In this document: in pieces, positions 18,050 to 27,123 of the stretch
How positions within the stretch are numbered: position 1 is the stretch's first letter
Layout: the number at the start of each line of letters is the position of its first letter
Source: Roseiarcus sp963753135
GTDB taxonomy: Bacteria > Pseudomonadota > Alphaproteobacteria > Rhizobiales > Beijerinckiaceae
Assembly: GCA_963753135.1 (NCBI GenBank)
Contig: CAVWBA010000016.1
Coordinates: 248,001-312,000, forward strand
Direction of reading: 5' to 3'
DNA length: 64,000 nt
The notes under the pieces: generated by a model
What the model saw: the letters and a program-made list of their open reading frames with translations, nothing else
Told to the model about the DNA's origin: nothing
Databases searched by the model: none
Program-made: the position numbers and the translations under genes

Positions 18050-19315
18050 TCACTTGGCGGAATTGATCGCCATGACGAGCTGCTTCACAGCTTCGTCGGA
18101 GGTCTTGATCTCGCCGTGCAGGAATTTGGTCACGACGTCGTAATAGGCCGTCGCGATCGCAGGCGGCTGGGCGTAGTTCTGGGCCATGGAGCCTAGGAAG
18201 GTGCCCTTGGCGTTGGCTGCCTTGATGTCCGCGATCGCCTTCTTGCCGCAGGCGTCGAATTTGGCGTCCGAAACGTCCATGCGGGCGGGGGCGGAGCCCT
18301 TGATGACATTGAAGTCGATCTGCACCTCCGGGTTCATCGTCGTGTCGGCGAGAGCCGTCTGAGCGGCTTGCCGGTCGGCCGAGACCTGGAAGAAGGCGAA
18401 CATGTCGGTGTTGTAGAGCACCGAACCATCCGTGCCAGGGAAGCGGTAGCACAGATAGTCCTTGCCGGCTTCCTTGTTGGCGTTCTTGAACTCACCCTTC
18501 GCCCAGTCGCCCATCACCTGAAGGAGGGCGTCACCTTTGATGACCATTGCGGTCGCGAGATTCCAGTCACGTCCGGCATAGTTGGGATCGAGGTAGTCAC
18601 GCAGCTTCGCGAGATTGTCGAAGGACTTCTTCATCGTGTCCGACTTGAGCGCGCTCTCGTCGAGATCAATGAAGGCCTTCTTGTAAAAGTCGATGCCGCC
18701 GGTCGAGGCGACGACGGAGTCGAACATCGTCGCTTCCTGCCAGGGCTGGCCTCCGAGCGCCATCGGAATGACCCCGGCCTTCTTGGCCTTGTCGAGGAGA
18801 GCGATCAACTCGTCGAAGGTCTTGGGTTCCGTGCCCCCGATCTTCTCCATGAGCGCCTTGTTGACCCAAATCCAGTTCACGGAATGGATGTTGACCGGAA
18901 CTGCGCCCCACTTGCCATCGACGGTGGTGAACTTTTGCAAGGCGGTCGGAATGACCTTGGCCCAGCCCCCTTTGGTCGCGAGCGGGGTGATGTCGGCGAG
19001 CTTGCCTGCATCTGCATAATCGAGCGCGTAATAGCCGAGAATCTGGGAGGCGGTAGGCGGGTTGCCCGCAGCGACCATGGCCTTCAAAGTGGTCATGGCC
19101 GCGCCCCCGCCGCCCCCCGCAACGGGCACATCTTTCCAGCCGTAACCCTGCTTGGCGAGCGCCTGTTTGATCACGTTCAAAGCGGCGGCTTCGCCGCCCG
19201 ACGTCCACCAGTGCAGCATCTGCACTTCCTTGATGTCCGCCGCTTGTGCGCTGCTAGAGAGACCGACCGCCCACGCGACGGCTACTCCGCCGATCAAGAC
19301 TGCCCTCAAGGTCAT
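18050..19315 (-). CDS. Sugar ABC transporter substrate-binding protein (CUT1, glucose/mannose-like)
   Basis: Periplasmic binding protein of 421 residues with a Sec signal peptide (MTLRAVLIGGVAVAWAVGLSSSAQA, cleaved after about residue 25). The mature part starts with VQMLHWWTSGGEAAALNVIKQAL, typical of glucose-type CUT1 binding proteins, and continues with VPVNIHSVNWIWVNKALMEKIG and VIKGDALLQVMGDWAKGEF. It heads the importer operon ahead of two permeases and the ATPase. The ligand cannot be fixed from sequence. Confidence 0.9.
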   Translation of the reverse strand: MTLRAVLIGGVAVAWAVGLSSSAQAADIKEVQMLHWWTSGGEAAALNVIKQALAKQGYGWKDVPVAGGGGGAAMTTLKAMVAAGNPPTASQILGYYALDYADAGKLADITPLATKGGWAKVIPTALQKFTTVDGKWGAVPVNIHSVNWIWVNKALMEKIGGTEPKTFDELIALLDKAKKAGVIPMALGGQPWQEATMFDSVVASTGGIDFYKKAFIDLDESALKSDTMKKSFDNLAKLRDYLDPNYAGRDWNLATAMVIKGDALLQVMGDWAKGEFKNANKEAGKDYLCYRFPGTDGSVLYNTDMFAFFQVSADRQAAQTALADTTMNPEVQIDFNVIKGSAPARMDVSDAKFDACGKKAIADIKAANAKGTFLGSMAQNYAQPPAIATAYYDVVTKFLHGEIKTSDEAVKQLVMAINSAK

Positions 19316-19419
19316 TGTCCTACCCTTCCTACGCGTTTGCTCCCGCCGGAAGCGGTCCGGCGCCGGATCCAGAAACCGTCGATCGGCTCCCGATTATTAA
19401 TGTCCTTTCCCCCACTATC

Positions 19420-20193
19420 CTATCGCCCAGAGAATGCCGGCGGGCGCTTGGCCCGGAACGCGGCGACGCCTTCAGTGAGATCCTGGGTGTATGCCGTGAG
19501 CGCTCCGGCCAGGCCCTCGATCGGCGCATCGCGATCCTCGCCTTCCGCGGCGTTGATCATGGCCTTGACCATCTGCACGGCGAGCGGCCCGCGCTTGGCG
19601 ATATCGGCCGCGAGCGCCTCTGCCCGCGCGAGACCGTCGCCCTTCGAGGCGACCTCGTCGACGAGGCCAAGAGCCAGACCCTCTTCCGCCGAAAACACGG
19701 CGCCGGCCAGAGCCATGCGCCGCACGACGGAAGCGCCGAAGCGGCGCACGAGTCTCTGCGTGCCAGACCAGCCAGGCGCCATGCCGAGACTAGACTCGGG
19801 AAGACCAAGCTTGATTCCGCTCTCGGCGATCCGAATATCGGCCACAGCCGCGAGTTCGAGGCCGCCGCCGAAGGCGTGTCCGGTCATCGCCGCGATAAGT
19901 GGAACACGCAGGCGCGCGAGCGCCTCGAAGGCGCGATGGCCCACGCGCGTCCAGTCGCGCCACATTTCGAGAGGAGGGAGGCCTCCCCAAGCGCCGATGT
20001 CGCCGCCGGCGCAGAACGCTTTGCCCTCGCCCGAGAGGATCGCGGCCCGCGTTTCGGACGAGGCGTCGATGGCGCGCGCCGCGTCCGCGAGGGCGTCGAT
20101 CATCGGCCGGTCAAGCGCGTTCAGCTTGTCGGCGCGTTTCAGCTTGAGCCGCGCCAGCGGCCCCTCGAAGCGAAGTTCGACAAAGGCGCTCAC
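19420..20193 (-). CDS. Enoyl-CoA hydratase/isomerase family protein
   Basis: Crotonase-fold protein of about 257 residues. It shows the oxyanion-hole regions KADKLNALDRPMIDAL and FCAGGDIGAW, the first catalytic Glu region FGGGLELAAVADIRIAE and the second in GLPESSLGMAPGWSGTQRLVRRFG. The start is the GTG at 20193: it has GGAG about 7 bases upstream and overlaps the stop of the CoA-transferase (GTGA). Together the two genes suggest degradation of an acyl-CoA. The substrate is unknown. Confidence 0.87.
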   Translation of the reverse strand: MSAFVELRFEGPLARLKLKRADKLNALDRPMIDALADAARAIDASSETRAAILSGEGKAFCAGGDIGAWGGLPPLEMWRDWTRVGHRAFEALARLRVPLIAAMTGHAFGGGLELAAVADIRIAESGIKLGLPESSLGMAPGWSGTQRLVRRFGASVVRRMALAGAVFSAEEGLALGLVDEVASKGDGLARAEALAADIAKRGPLAVQMVKAMINAAEGEDRDAPIEGLAGALTAYTQDLTEGVAAFRAKRPPAFSGR

Positions 20194-21793
20194 AGCGCCA
20201 TCTCCTCTGCCGGGCGAAGCTGAAGATGGATCGGCGCGGGGTGGAACAAGGCAGGGTCCATCGTGCGGATGCTTTTCGCAATCGCGCAGCGGAAACTCGG
20301 CCTGGGCGAGCACATCGCGCTCGAGATCCACGCCCGGCGCGAGTTCAGTGACCGTGACGCCCTGCTTTCTCGAGGCGCAGCACGCAGCGTTCGGTGATGT
20401 AGAGAATTTCCTGCCCTTGATCGACCGCTCGCGGGCCGGAGAACGAGATCTGCTCGACAGAGTTGACGAGCTTCTTGACCCTGCCTTCTTTGGCGATTCT
20501 GACCGCGCCGTCATGAACCTCGAGCTTTGCGCCGGCGGTGAAATAGCCGGAAAAGACGATCTTCTTCGCGCGCGCCGTGATGTCGACGAACCCGCCGGCG
20601 CCTGCGGTGACGTGCGGGCGCACGCCCAGCTTCGAGACGTTGACCGAACCGCCACGGTCGATCTGCAAAAACGAAAGCAGCGACATGTCGAAGCCCGCGC
20701 CCTGGAAATAAGTGAACTGGTGCGGCGACTGAACGATCGCCTCGGCGTTGGCGGCGCAGCCGAACTGGAAGTCGAGCAACGGCACGCCGCCGACAGCGCC
20801 TTGCTCGATCACCCAGGTCACGGCGCCATGCCGGCCTTCTTCGATGAGGATCCGCGGAACGTTGGCTGAAATGCCGAAGCCTATGTTGACGGCATCGCCG
20901 TCCCGCAGCTCTTGCGCAATACGCCGGGCGATGACCTTGGCGATATCGAACTTCGGCGCCTCGAACGATGAGAGCGGTCGAAAGATCTCGCCCGAAATCG
21001 CCGGCTCATAGGCCGTGTGGGTCGTCTGCAGCTGGTCCGGCGCAACCACGATGTAGTCGACCAGAATTCCTGGCACGACGACGTCATGGGGCTTAAGCGT
21101 TCCCGCCGCGCCGAGCCGCTTGACTTGCGCGATGACGACGCCGCCGTTGTTGCGCACGGCGAGCGCCTGATCGAGGGGCCCGAGAATGCCGCCCTCGTGT
21201 TCGTAGGAGAGGTTTCCGCGCTCGTCGGCGGTTGTCGCGCGAATGATGGCGACTTGCGGAATGATGCTCGGAAAGAAGAGCCATTCATCCCCATTAAAGC
21301 GAACCCGCTCGACGATCGGATCGAAGGCTGCCTTGGGGTTCATCGCGCAGCCGTCGACGACAGGGTCGACGAAAGTGTCCATGCCCACCTTCGTCAGCAC
21401 GCCCGGCCGTTTGGCTGCGGCCTCGCGATGCATGTCGAACAAGATGCCGGACGGCACGTTATAGGCCGGGATGGCGTCGCTCGTGATCATCTTCCAGATC
21501 TCCGGCGGTTCGGCCGAAGAAGGACCCGACGGATAGGATCCCGCAAGGACGCGTGCGAGGCACCCTGGCTTGGCAAGGTGATCGACGCCCTTGACGCCCC
21601 ACATATCCCCGGCGGCGATCGGGTGCAGGGTCGTGATATCGCGCGGATGTCCCTCGGCGTCGAAGCGCGCGCCGATCGCGGCGAGCGTCGCGTCAGGACA
21701 TCCGAGCGCGGACGAGGATGAGACAGTCACGATGGCGCCGTCGGGAATGAGACGGGCGGCGTCGCTCGCGGAAATGACTTTTGGCCTGGCCAT
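20190..21793 (-). CDS. Family I acyl-CoA:carboxylate CoA-transferase, two frameshifts
   Basis: Single-chain CoA-transferase (3-oxoacid/propionate type) of about 534 residues in which alpha and beta parts are fused. The N-terminal part has VISASDAARLIPDGAIVTVSSSSALGCPD, and the C-terminal half has INIGFGISANVPRILIEEGRHGAVTWVIEQGAVGG with the catalytic Glu in IEQGAVGG. The last 60 residues need two repairs: one A of an AAA run near 20365 (LRLEK/QGVTVTELAPGVDLERDVLAQAEF) and one base near 20288 (PLR/IAKSIRTMDPALFHPAPIHLQL). The repaired stop at 20190-20192 overlaps the hydratase GTG, which supports the repair. Confidence 0.85.
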
Positions 21794-21801
21794 CGCTGTC
21801 C

Positions 21802-22812
21802 TCAGACGGTCAGATCGATAGGAATCTCGGCGCCTGTGCGCGCTGAGGCGGCTGCGGAAATCGCGACGCTCAAGGATTTGACGCCATCCTCGCCGGTTGC
21901 TGAAGGCGCGCCACGCCCTTGAACGGCGTCCTCAAACAGGCGGATCGAACGTGCATACAGGTTCTCGTGATCGAGTTTGAGCTGCTCCTCGCCGGCGGCG
22001 GTTCGCAAGAGTACATCGCCCTTCGGTTGCTGGGTCATGCAGTCGCGGCCGATCAGCGATCCTTCTTCTCCATGGACCTCAAAGCCGGTCGTTGCGTATT
22101 TGGTGGTGAAGCCATCGTGAAATTGCGCCAGCACGCCGCTCGAAAAGCGGATGACGCCCATGACGCCGTCTTCCAGCCCCTCGCGGCCCATGCCGCCGTA
22201 CGAAGCCATGGCCATAACCGATTTCGGCTCGTCGTCGAGGACGAATCGAAGCGTGTCGGCGTCGTGAACGGTGATGTCGAGAATGACCCCGCCGCCCGCG
22301 TCGGGGCGGTCGAGCCGCCAGCCTTGCAGATGGGCGGGCAGGTAGACGGAGTGGAACACCCGCGCGAAGAGCGGTTTGCCGATCCTGCCCTCAATGATCG
22401 CCTCCCGCATGGCACGATGCGTTGCGGCGTTGCGGAGGTGGTGATTGGTCCCCAGGACGACCCCGCGCTTGCGGCACTCCGCGACCATTGCGCGCGCGTC
22501 CTTGAGCGTCAGCGCGAGCGGCTTCTCGCACAGCACATGCTTTCCGGCAGCCGCCGCCGCGAAGACCTGGTCCCGGTGCAGTTCGTTTGTCGTGGACACA
22601 TAGACGGCGTCCACCTCTTTGGAGTCGACCAGTTCTTTCAGGCTCGTCGTCGCATGCGCGATCCCATGCTTCTTGGCGTAACTCGTCGCGCGGTCCGCAT
22701 TCGTGCTCATGACGGCGACCGCTTCGCCTCCGTTGGCGCGGAACGCGCCGACCATATGTTCTGCGGCGATGGTGCTCGCCCCAATCAGCCCCCAACGAAG
22801 GTTGGTCATCAA
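21802..22812 (-). CDS. Gfo/Idh/MocA family oxidoreductase
   Basis: NAD(P)-dependent sugar or inositol dehydrogenase-like protein, 336 residues. The N-terminal Rossmann motif is GLIGASTIAAEHMVGAFRANG, followed by VYVSTTNELHRDQVFAAAAAGKHVLCEKPLALTL with the conserved EKP. The C-terminal domain shows GGVILDITVHDADTLRFVLDDEP with the catalytic-type DxxxHD. The start overlaps the LacI-gene stop (TGATG). It may use the ATG at 22812 or the one at 22809. The clustering suggests oxidation of the sugar brought in by the nearby importer. Confidence 0.9.
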   Translation of the reverse strand: MMTNLRWGLIGASTIAAEHMVGAFRANGGEAVAVMSTNADRATSYAKKHGIAHATTSLKELVDSKEVDAVYVSTTNELHRDQVFAAAAAGKHVLCEKPLALTLKDARAMVAECRKRGVVLGTNHHLRNAATHRAMREAIIEGRIGKPLFARVFHSVYLPAHLQGWRLDRPDAGGGVILDITVHDADTLRFVLDDEPKSVMAMASYGGMGREGLEDGVMGVIRFSSGVLAQFHDGFTTKYATTGFEVHGEEGSLIGRDCMTQQPKGDVLLRTAAGEEQLKLDHENLYARSIRLFEDAVQGRGAPSATGEDGVKSLSVAISAAASARTGAEIPIDLTV

Positions 22813-23921
22813 TTTCCTCGCTCGTGAGGGCCGGCGGCCCGGCAGGAGTTGCGAAGCGCCAAGGTCGTGGGACAGAGCACGGCTTCCGGCTCGAAGTCGC
22901 CGCTCGCGATATGGCGCATAAGGAGTTGGGCGGCACGGGAGCCGAGATCGCGAGGATTGACCGCGACGCTGCTCAAGGCGGGAAGCGTGTGCTTGGCTTC
23001 TTCGATGTCATCGAAACCGATGACATCGAAATCGACGCCCACCGAAACGCCCGCCTCCATCAGCGCACGCGTGAGCCCGATCGCGACAACGTCATTGAAA
23101 CAAAGCGCGGCGGTCGCAGGTTGGTCAAGGTTGAGCAGGTGCGGGACCGCCGCGCCGCCGCCCGAATAGTTGGTCGTCGTTTCGATGACGAGCGACGGGT
23201 CGAGCGAAATTCCGGCTTCCTCCAGGGCGAGCTTGTAGCCCGCGAGTCTCTCCTCCCGGACCAGCATCGGCGATACGCCGCCGACAAACGCGACACGGGT
23301 GTGCCCGACGGCGATAAGATGGGCCGTGGCCTTTCGCGCGCCTTCCTTGTTTTCCGGCGCCACGAGGGACGCCCTCAAGCCCGGAAGGCGGCGCATCACC
23401 TGGACGACGGGCAATCCCGCAAGAAGGGGCTTAAGCTCGCTCGCTGACGCGCCCATCGCGGGCGCAAGCACAAGCCCCGCGGCCCCATGCTCGCGCATCG
23501 AGCGGATCACTTGCTGCTGGCGAACCGCATTTTCGGCGGTGTTGGCGAGAAAGGGGATATAGGCGCCGCCCTGGCAGGCCTGCTCGATGCCGATCGCGAG
23601 CTCGACATAGAAGGGGTTCGACAGGTCGTTGATGACCATGCCGATGACGCCGGATTTGGCGCCCCGCAAAGTCGCAGCCCCGCGATGGTAGATGTAGCCG
23701 AGCTCGTTCATTGCGTCGGAGACGCGTTCGCGTGTCGTCTCTGCCACGAGCGAGCTTCCGCCGAGAACGAGGGAGACGGTCGATTTCGAAACGCCTGCGC
23801 GTCGGGCGACGTCGACGATCGTCGCGCGGCCCTCGCGAACCTCAATCTCCCTGCGCGTCTCGTTGTTCAACTTTGCATCCAGTTGGTACGTTCCAAATAA
23901 CGTAAGCGTCCAATCTTCCAT
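22809..23921 (-). CDS. LacI-family transcriptional regulator
   Basis: Repressor with an N-terminal HTH (ATIVDVARRAGVSKSTVSLVLGGSSLVAETTRERVSDAMNELGYIYHRGA) followed by a periplasmic-binding-protein-like sugar sensor (GVIGMVINDLSNPFYVELAIGIEQA..FNDVVAIGLTRALMEAGVSVGVDFDVIGFDD). It is in an operon with the Gfo/Idh gene and divergent from the flavoprotein gene. The start is uncertain: ATG at 23942 or 23921, or a TTG at 23870 that would begin nearer the HTH and leave the repeat at 23888 outside the gene. Likely effector: the sugar or sugar acid of this module. Confidence 0.88.
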   Translation of the reverse strand: MEDWTLTLFGTYQLDAKLNNETRREIEVREGRATIVDVARRAGVSKSTVSLVLGGSSLVAETTRERVSDAMNELGYIYHRGAATLRGAKSGVIGMVINDLSNPFYVELAIGIEQACQGGAYIPFLANTAENAVRQQQVIRSMREHGAAGLVLAPAMGASASELKPLLAGLPVVQVMRRLPGLRASLVAPENKEGARKATAHLIAVGHTRVAFVGGVSPMLVREERLAGYKLALEEAGISLDPSLVIETTTNYSGGGAAVPHLLNLDQPATAALCFNDVVAIGLTRALMEAGVSVGVDFDVIGFDDIEEAKHTLPALSSVAVNPRDLGSRAAQLLMRHIASGDFEPEAVLCPTTLALRNSCRAAGPHERGN

Positions 23922-23964
23922 TAGAGCCCACAAATCATGCATTCTTGCCGCTGAATTTGGAACG
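23888..23964. promoter_or_regulatory. Split inverted repeat, candidate LacI-family operator pair
   Basis: ACGTTCCAAAT (23888-23898) and ATTTGGAACGT (23954-23964) are perfect reverse complements, 55 bp apart, flanking the start region of the lacI gene and the divergent flavoprotein gene. Two distant half-copies fit looping between operators. If translation of the regulator starts at the TTG at 23870, both copies are intergenic. The role as an operator is inference. Confidence 0.42.
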
Positions 23965-24021
23965 TGCTAATTACCGTAGCTGCTCTTTGCCGGCCCGGTC
24001 AACCCCAACTCAGGACCCGAT

Positions 24022-26094
24022 TTGAGCGCGACGATCCCCCAAAATGTCCTTGACGCCCTGACCGACATCGAGATGCCGCGCCTCGCGACAGAGAGGCCGG
24101 CGAAGGAGACGGTCGTGGCGCGCGGCTTCTCAATTCCCATCCACCGAAGCGGAGCGCTGGTGCTCGGCAGCGGCGCCGCCGGGCTGCGCGCGGCGGTCGA
24201 AATGAAGCGGCGCGACCTCGACGTCCTCATCGTGACCCAGAGCGCCTTTGGCGGCACGTCGGCATGCTCCGGTTCCGACAAGCAGACCCTTCACACAGCA
24301 AACGGCGCGGGGCAGGGGGACGACTACCGAGCGATGGCCAAGGCGCTCAGCGCGGGCGGCGCGATGAATGAGGACGCGGCCTATATCGAAGCGGTGGGAT
24401 CGTCGCGCGCGCTATCGTCCCTTGAGTTCATGGGACTGCCGATCCCGCAGGATCGCTTTGGAGGCGTGCTGCGCTATCAGACCGATCATGACGAGGTAGG
24501 CCGGGCGACGAGCTGCGGTCCCCGCACCTCGCGCCTCATGGTCCAGGCGCTGGCGAAAGAAGCGATCCGACTGAACGTGCCGGCGTTCAACCATACGACC
24601 GGCGTTCGCCTCCTGATCGAACCCGGCGCATCAGCTCGCTGCGCAGGTGTGGTTGCGATGTCGCCCAAGCGCCGCGCAGACGACAATCCCTTGGGACTCG
24701 TCGTTTTCTCAAGCGAGGTGGTCGTCATCGCGACCGGAGGGCCCGGAGAGCTCTATCGCGACAGCGTCTATCCGAGGCATTGCTTCGGATCTCTGGGTCT
24801 TGCGATGGAGGCGGGTCTCGAAGCGGTCAACCTCACCGAGAGTCAGTTCGGAATTGGCACGTCGCGCGACAATTTCCCGTGGAACCTCTCCGGGACATAC
24901 GTCCAGGCGATGCCCTATATTTTTTCCCGCGATCCGCGCGGGAACGAACGCAATTTTCTCGCCGATTATTATCGGACGACGCAGGAATTGGCCTCGAACG
25001 TGTTTCGCAAGGGCTACCAGTGGCCGTTCCACGCCACGCGCATGCTCGACTTCGGCTCGAGCCTCGTCGACCTCGCCATCATCAAGGAGAAGCAGGCGGG
25101 ACGCAAAGTGTTCATGGACTTCAACCGCAATCCGCTTTCCGTTCCGGGCGACGCCGAATTCGATCTCGACCGGCTCGACCCGGACGTGCGGGCCTACCTT
25201 GGGAATGCTCGTGCGCTCTTGAAGAAGCCGCTCGACCGGCTTCGCAAGATGAACCCGCTCTCGATCGAGCTTTACAAGCGCTACAAATACGACATCGCGC
25301 GCGATCCGCTCGAATTCGCGGTCTTGAATCAGCACATGAACGGCGGCCTTGCCGTCGACGGCTGGGGCGCGACCAGCGTGGAGGGATGTTACGCCGTTGG
25401 CGAGGCTGCTGGCACCCATGGCGTGACGAGACCCGGCGGCGCGGCGCTGAACGCCGGCCAGGTGTTGGGCACACGCTGCGCCGAGCACGCCGCCGCGCGC
25501 CACAAGACGCGCGCCTCGAGCGCGGCAGAGCCTCGCTTGATCGAAGAGGCGGTCGGGCGCATCCTCGACGTCCTCAAGGCCGACAGTCCCCTGACAGTTA
25601 AATCGATCCGGAAGGATGTCCAGGACCGCATGAGCGATCACGCTGGCGTGCTCTGCAACACGGCCGACGTGAAACAGGCGTTGGCCGCGGCTCACGCGCT
25701 GAACGAAACCATTCGCCAGCAAGGGATCTCGTATTCCGGAACGCCCGAAGCTTTGAAGGCGCTGCAGTGGCGGCAGACCGCGCTCCTGTCGGAAGCCGTG
25801 CTGACGGCGCTGGCGTTCTACATCGGGCGTGGCGGCGGGAGCCGCGGAGCGAGAGCAATCTGCGCGTCGCAGGGCGATCGCGTCCCCGAAGCCCGCATTG
25901 GCGCGCTCGAGGACGTCCGTTTCGTGTCCGAGCGGGCCGAGGACCGAGCGGATCAGATTCATGTGCAACTCGCGGCTGGGGCGTTGGTCTGCGAGGCGCG
26001 TCCGATCCGGCGTTTGAGCTTTGACGACAAGCCGTTCTTCGAGCGCGACTGGCCAGATTTTCTCACCGGCGCGATACATGACCCCGTTCGCTAG
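24022..26094 (+). CDS. FAD-dependent oxidoreductase, fumarate reductase/succinate dehydrogenase flavoprotein-like
   Basis: Flavoprotein of 690 residues, related to SdhA/FrdA/aspartate-oxidase proteins. The FAD motif is ALVLGSGAAGLRAAVEMKRRDLDVLIVTQSAFGGTSACSGSDKQ, and later VVVIATGGPGELYRDSVYPRHCFGSLGLAMEAG, LNQHMNGGLAVDGWGATSVEGCYAVGEAAGTHGVTRPGGAALNAGQVLGTR. The C-terminus diverges from SdhA and no iron-sulphur or membrane-anchor subunit is adjacent, so it is probably a stand-alone enzyme on an unknown substrate. It starts 80 bp from the lacI gene and is likely controlled by it. The frame is intact, and the start codon is TTG at 24022. Confidence 0.78.
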   Translation: MSATIPQNVLDALTDIEMPRLATERPAKETVVARGFSIPIHRSGALVLGSGAAGLRAAVEMKRRDLDVLIVTQSAFGGTSACSGSDKQTLHTANGAGQGDDYRAMAKALSAGGAMNEDAAYIEAVGSSRALSSLEFMGLPIPQDRFGGVLRYQTDHDEVGRATSCGPRTSRLMVQALAKEAIRLNVPAFNHTTGVRLLIEPGASARCAGVVAMSPKRRADDNPLGLVVFSSEVVVIATGGPGELYRDSVYPRHCFGSLGLAMEAGLEAVNLTESQFGIGTSRDNFPWNLSGTYVQAMPYIFSRDPRGNERNFLADYYRTTQELASNVFRKGYQWPFHATRMLDFGSSLVDLAIIKEKQAGRKVFMDFNRNPLSVPGDAEFDLDRLDPDVRAYLGNARALLKKPLDRLRKMNPLSIELYKRYKYDIARDPLEFAVLNQHMNGGLAVDGWGATSVEGCYAVGEAAGTHGVTRPGGAALNAGQVLGTRCAEHAAARHKTRASSAAEPRLIEEAVGRILDVLKADSPLTVKSIRKDVQDRMSDHAGVLCNTADVKQALAAAHALNETIRQQGISYSGTPEALKALQWRQTALLSEAVLTALAFYIGRGGGSRGARAICASQGDRVPEARIGALEDVRFVSERAEDRADQIHVQLAAGALVCEARPIRRLSFDDKPFFERDWPDFLTGAIHDPVR

Positions 26095-26124
26095 AGTAAC
26101 TTGCCTTTGGCGCGGACCGTGCTC

Positions 26125-26250
26125 GTCATTGCGAGCCATAGGGCGTCGAAAGACGCTCGTTCTTCGGGACGGGCTATGGCGAAGCAATCCAGGGATCGTA
26201 AAGCCCCCTTCGTTCTTGGATTGCTTCGTCGCTCCGCTCCTCGCAATGAC
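26125..26250. repeat. REP/BIME-like inverted repeat, copy 2
   Basis: The element starts GTCATTGCGAG and ends CTCGCAATGAC, with GAAGCAATCCAG and its partner TTGGATTGCTTCG inside. An extra nested hairpin (GCCATAG and CTATGGC) makes it longer than copy 1 at 11705. It lies between the converging flavoprotein and NHL-protein genes, where it could also act as a bidirectional terminator. Confidence 0.85.
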
Positions 26251-26277
26251 GGCTCCGCCGGCCTGACGTCCTCATGC

Positions 26278-27123
26278 TCAAACCGGAGCGAGTTTCGTCA
26301 CCGACGAAGGTTCGATTTCGGCCAAGTAGATTTCGCCGTTGGGTCCGAGCGCGACGCCATGGGCGCCGTTCAAGGACGGGCGGGACCGATCGATGCGAGC
26401 GCCGTCCGGAGCGAAGGCGGTGACGCTCGGAACCTGATCGCTGACCAAGATGACTCCGTCTTCGCGCTCGCACAGGTCCATGGGTCGACATAGACCTTTC
26501 CAGTCGGCCAACCACTGCCCGTCGCGATTAAATACCTGCACCCGGTCATTCTCGCGATCGCACACCAGAAGCCTCTGTTCACGATCAACGATCACGGAAT
26601 GCGGCGTCATGAACTGCCTTGCACCGGCGCCGATCTCGCCGAAGCTCGAGCGCCACTCCCCGTCCGGCGAGAACTCGTGGATGCGCGCATTGCCGTATCC
26701 GTCCGCGACGAAGATTGCGCCGTCGGGCGCAACGGCGGCGCGGGTCGGGTGATTGAAAGGCGCCTCCCATTTCGGACGATGCCGCTCGCCGATGCGCAGG
26801 ACCGGTTGGCCTGAGAGATCGAAGACGACAACTTGATGGGCGTCGCGATCGGCGACCCAGACGCGATCCCAGGCGTCGATCGAGATCCCGTGCGAATCGA
26901 AGATTTCGCCCGCGCCATAGGATCGGATAAAGCCGCCGTCCGGTTCGTAAACGATGACAGGCGGCTCTCCGCGGCGGAGGACATGAACGCGCCCGGACAA
27001 TTCCACGGCGACCTGGCTAATGCGGGCTGGCGAGAGATCGGAAGGCGCGCGGCCAAAGTTGCGCTCGACCGCGTATAGCCTCCCGCCCAACGATACATGG
27101 CCGACCTTTCCACTCTCGCTCAC
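26278..27123 (-). CDS. NHL-repeat / six-bladed beta-propeller protein
   Basis: Protein of 281 residues with repeated NHL blades: SHGISIDAWDRVWVADRDAHQVVVFDLSGQ, HPTRAAVAPDGAIFVADGYGNARIHEFSPDGEW, TPHSVIVDREQRLLVCDRENDRVQVFNRDGQW, and AHGVALGPNGEIYLAEI. Related proteins include SMP-30/gluconolactonases and the PAL lyase domain. No signal peptide is visible, so it is probably cytoplasmic. It overlaps the racemase gene by 4 bp at the end of the ABC operon. It may open a lactone or imide ring, but that is inference. Confidence 0.78.
   Translation of the reverse strand: MSESGKVGHVSLGGRLYAVERNFGRAPSDLSPARISQVAVELSGRVHVLRRGEPPVIVYEPDGGFIRSYGAGEIFDSHGISIDAWDRVWVADRDAHQVVVFDLSGQPVLRIGERHRPKWEAPFNHPTRAAVAPDGAIFVADGYGNARIHEFSPDGEWRSSFGEIGAGARQFMTPHSVIVDREQRLLVCDRENDRVQVFNRDGQWLADWKGLCRPMDLCEREDGVILVSDQVPSVTAFAPDGARIDRSRPSLNGAHGVALGPNGEIYLAEIEPSSVTKLAPV

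Noticed and set aside
18368..20869. Plus-strand open frame of 833 codons
   Set aside because: It runs antisense to the sugar-binding protein, hydratase and CoA-transferase genes, which have clear family motifs; long antisense frames are expected at this GC content.
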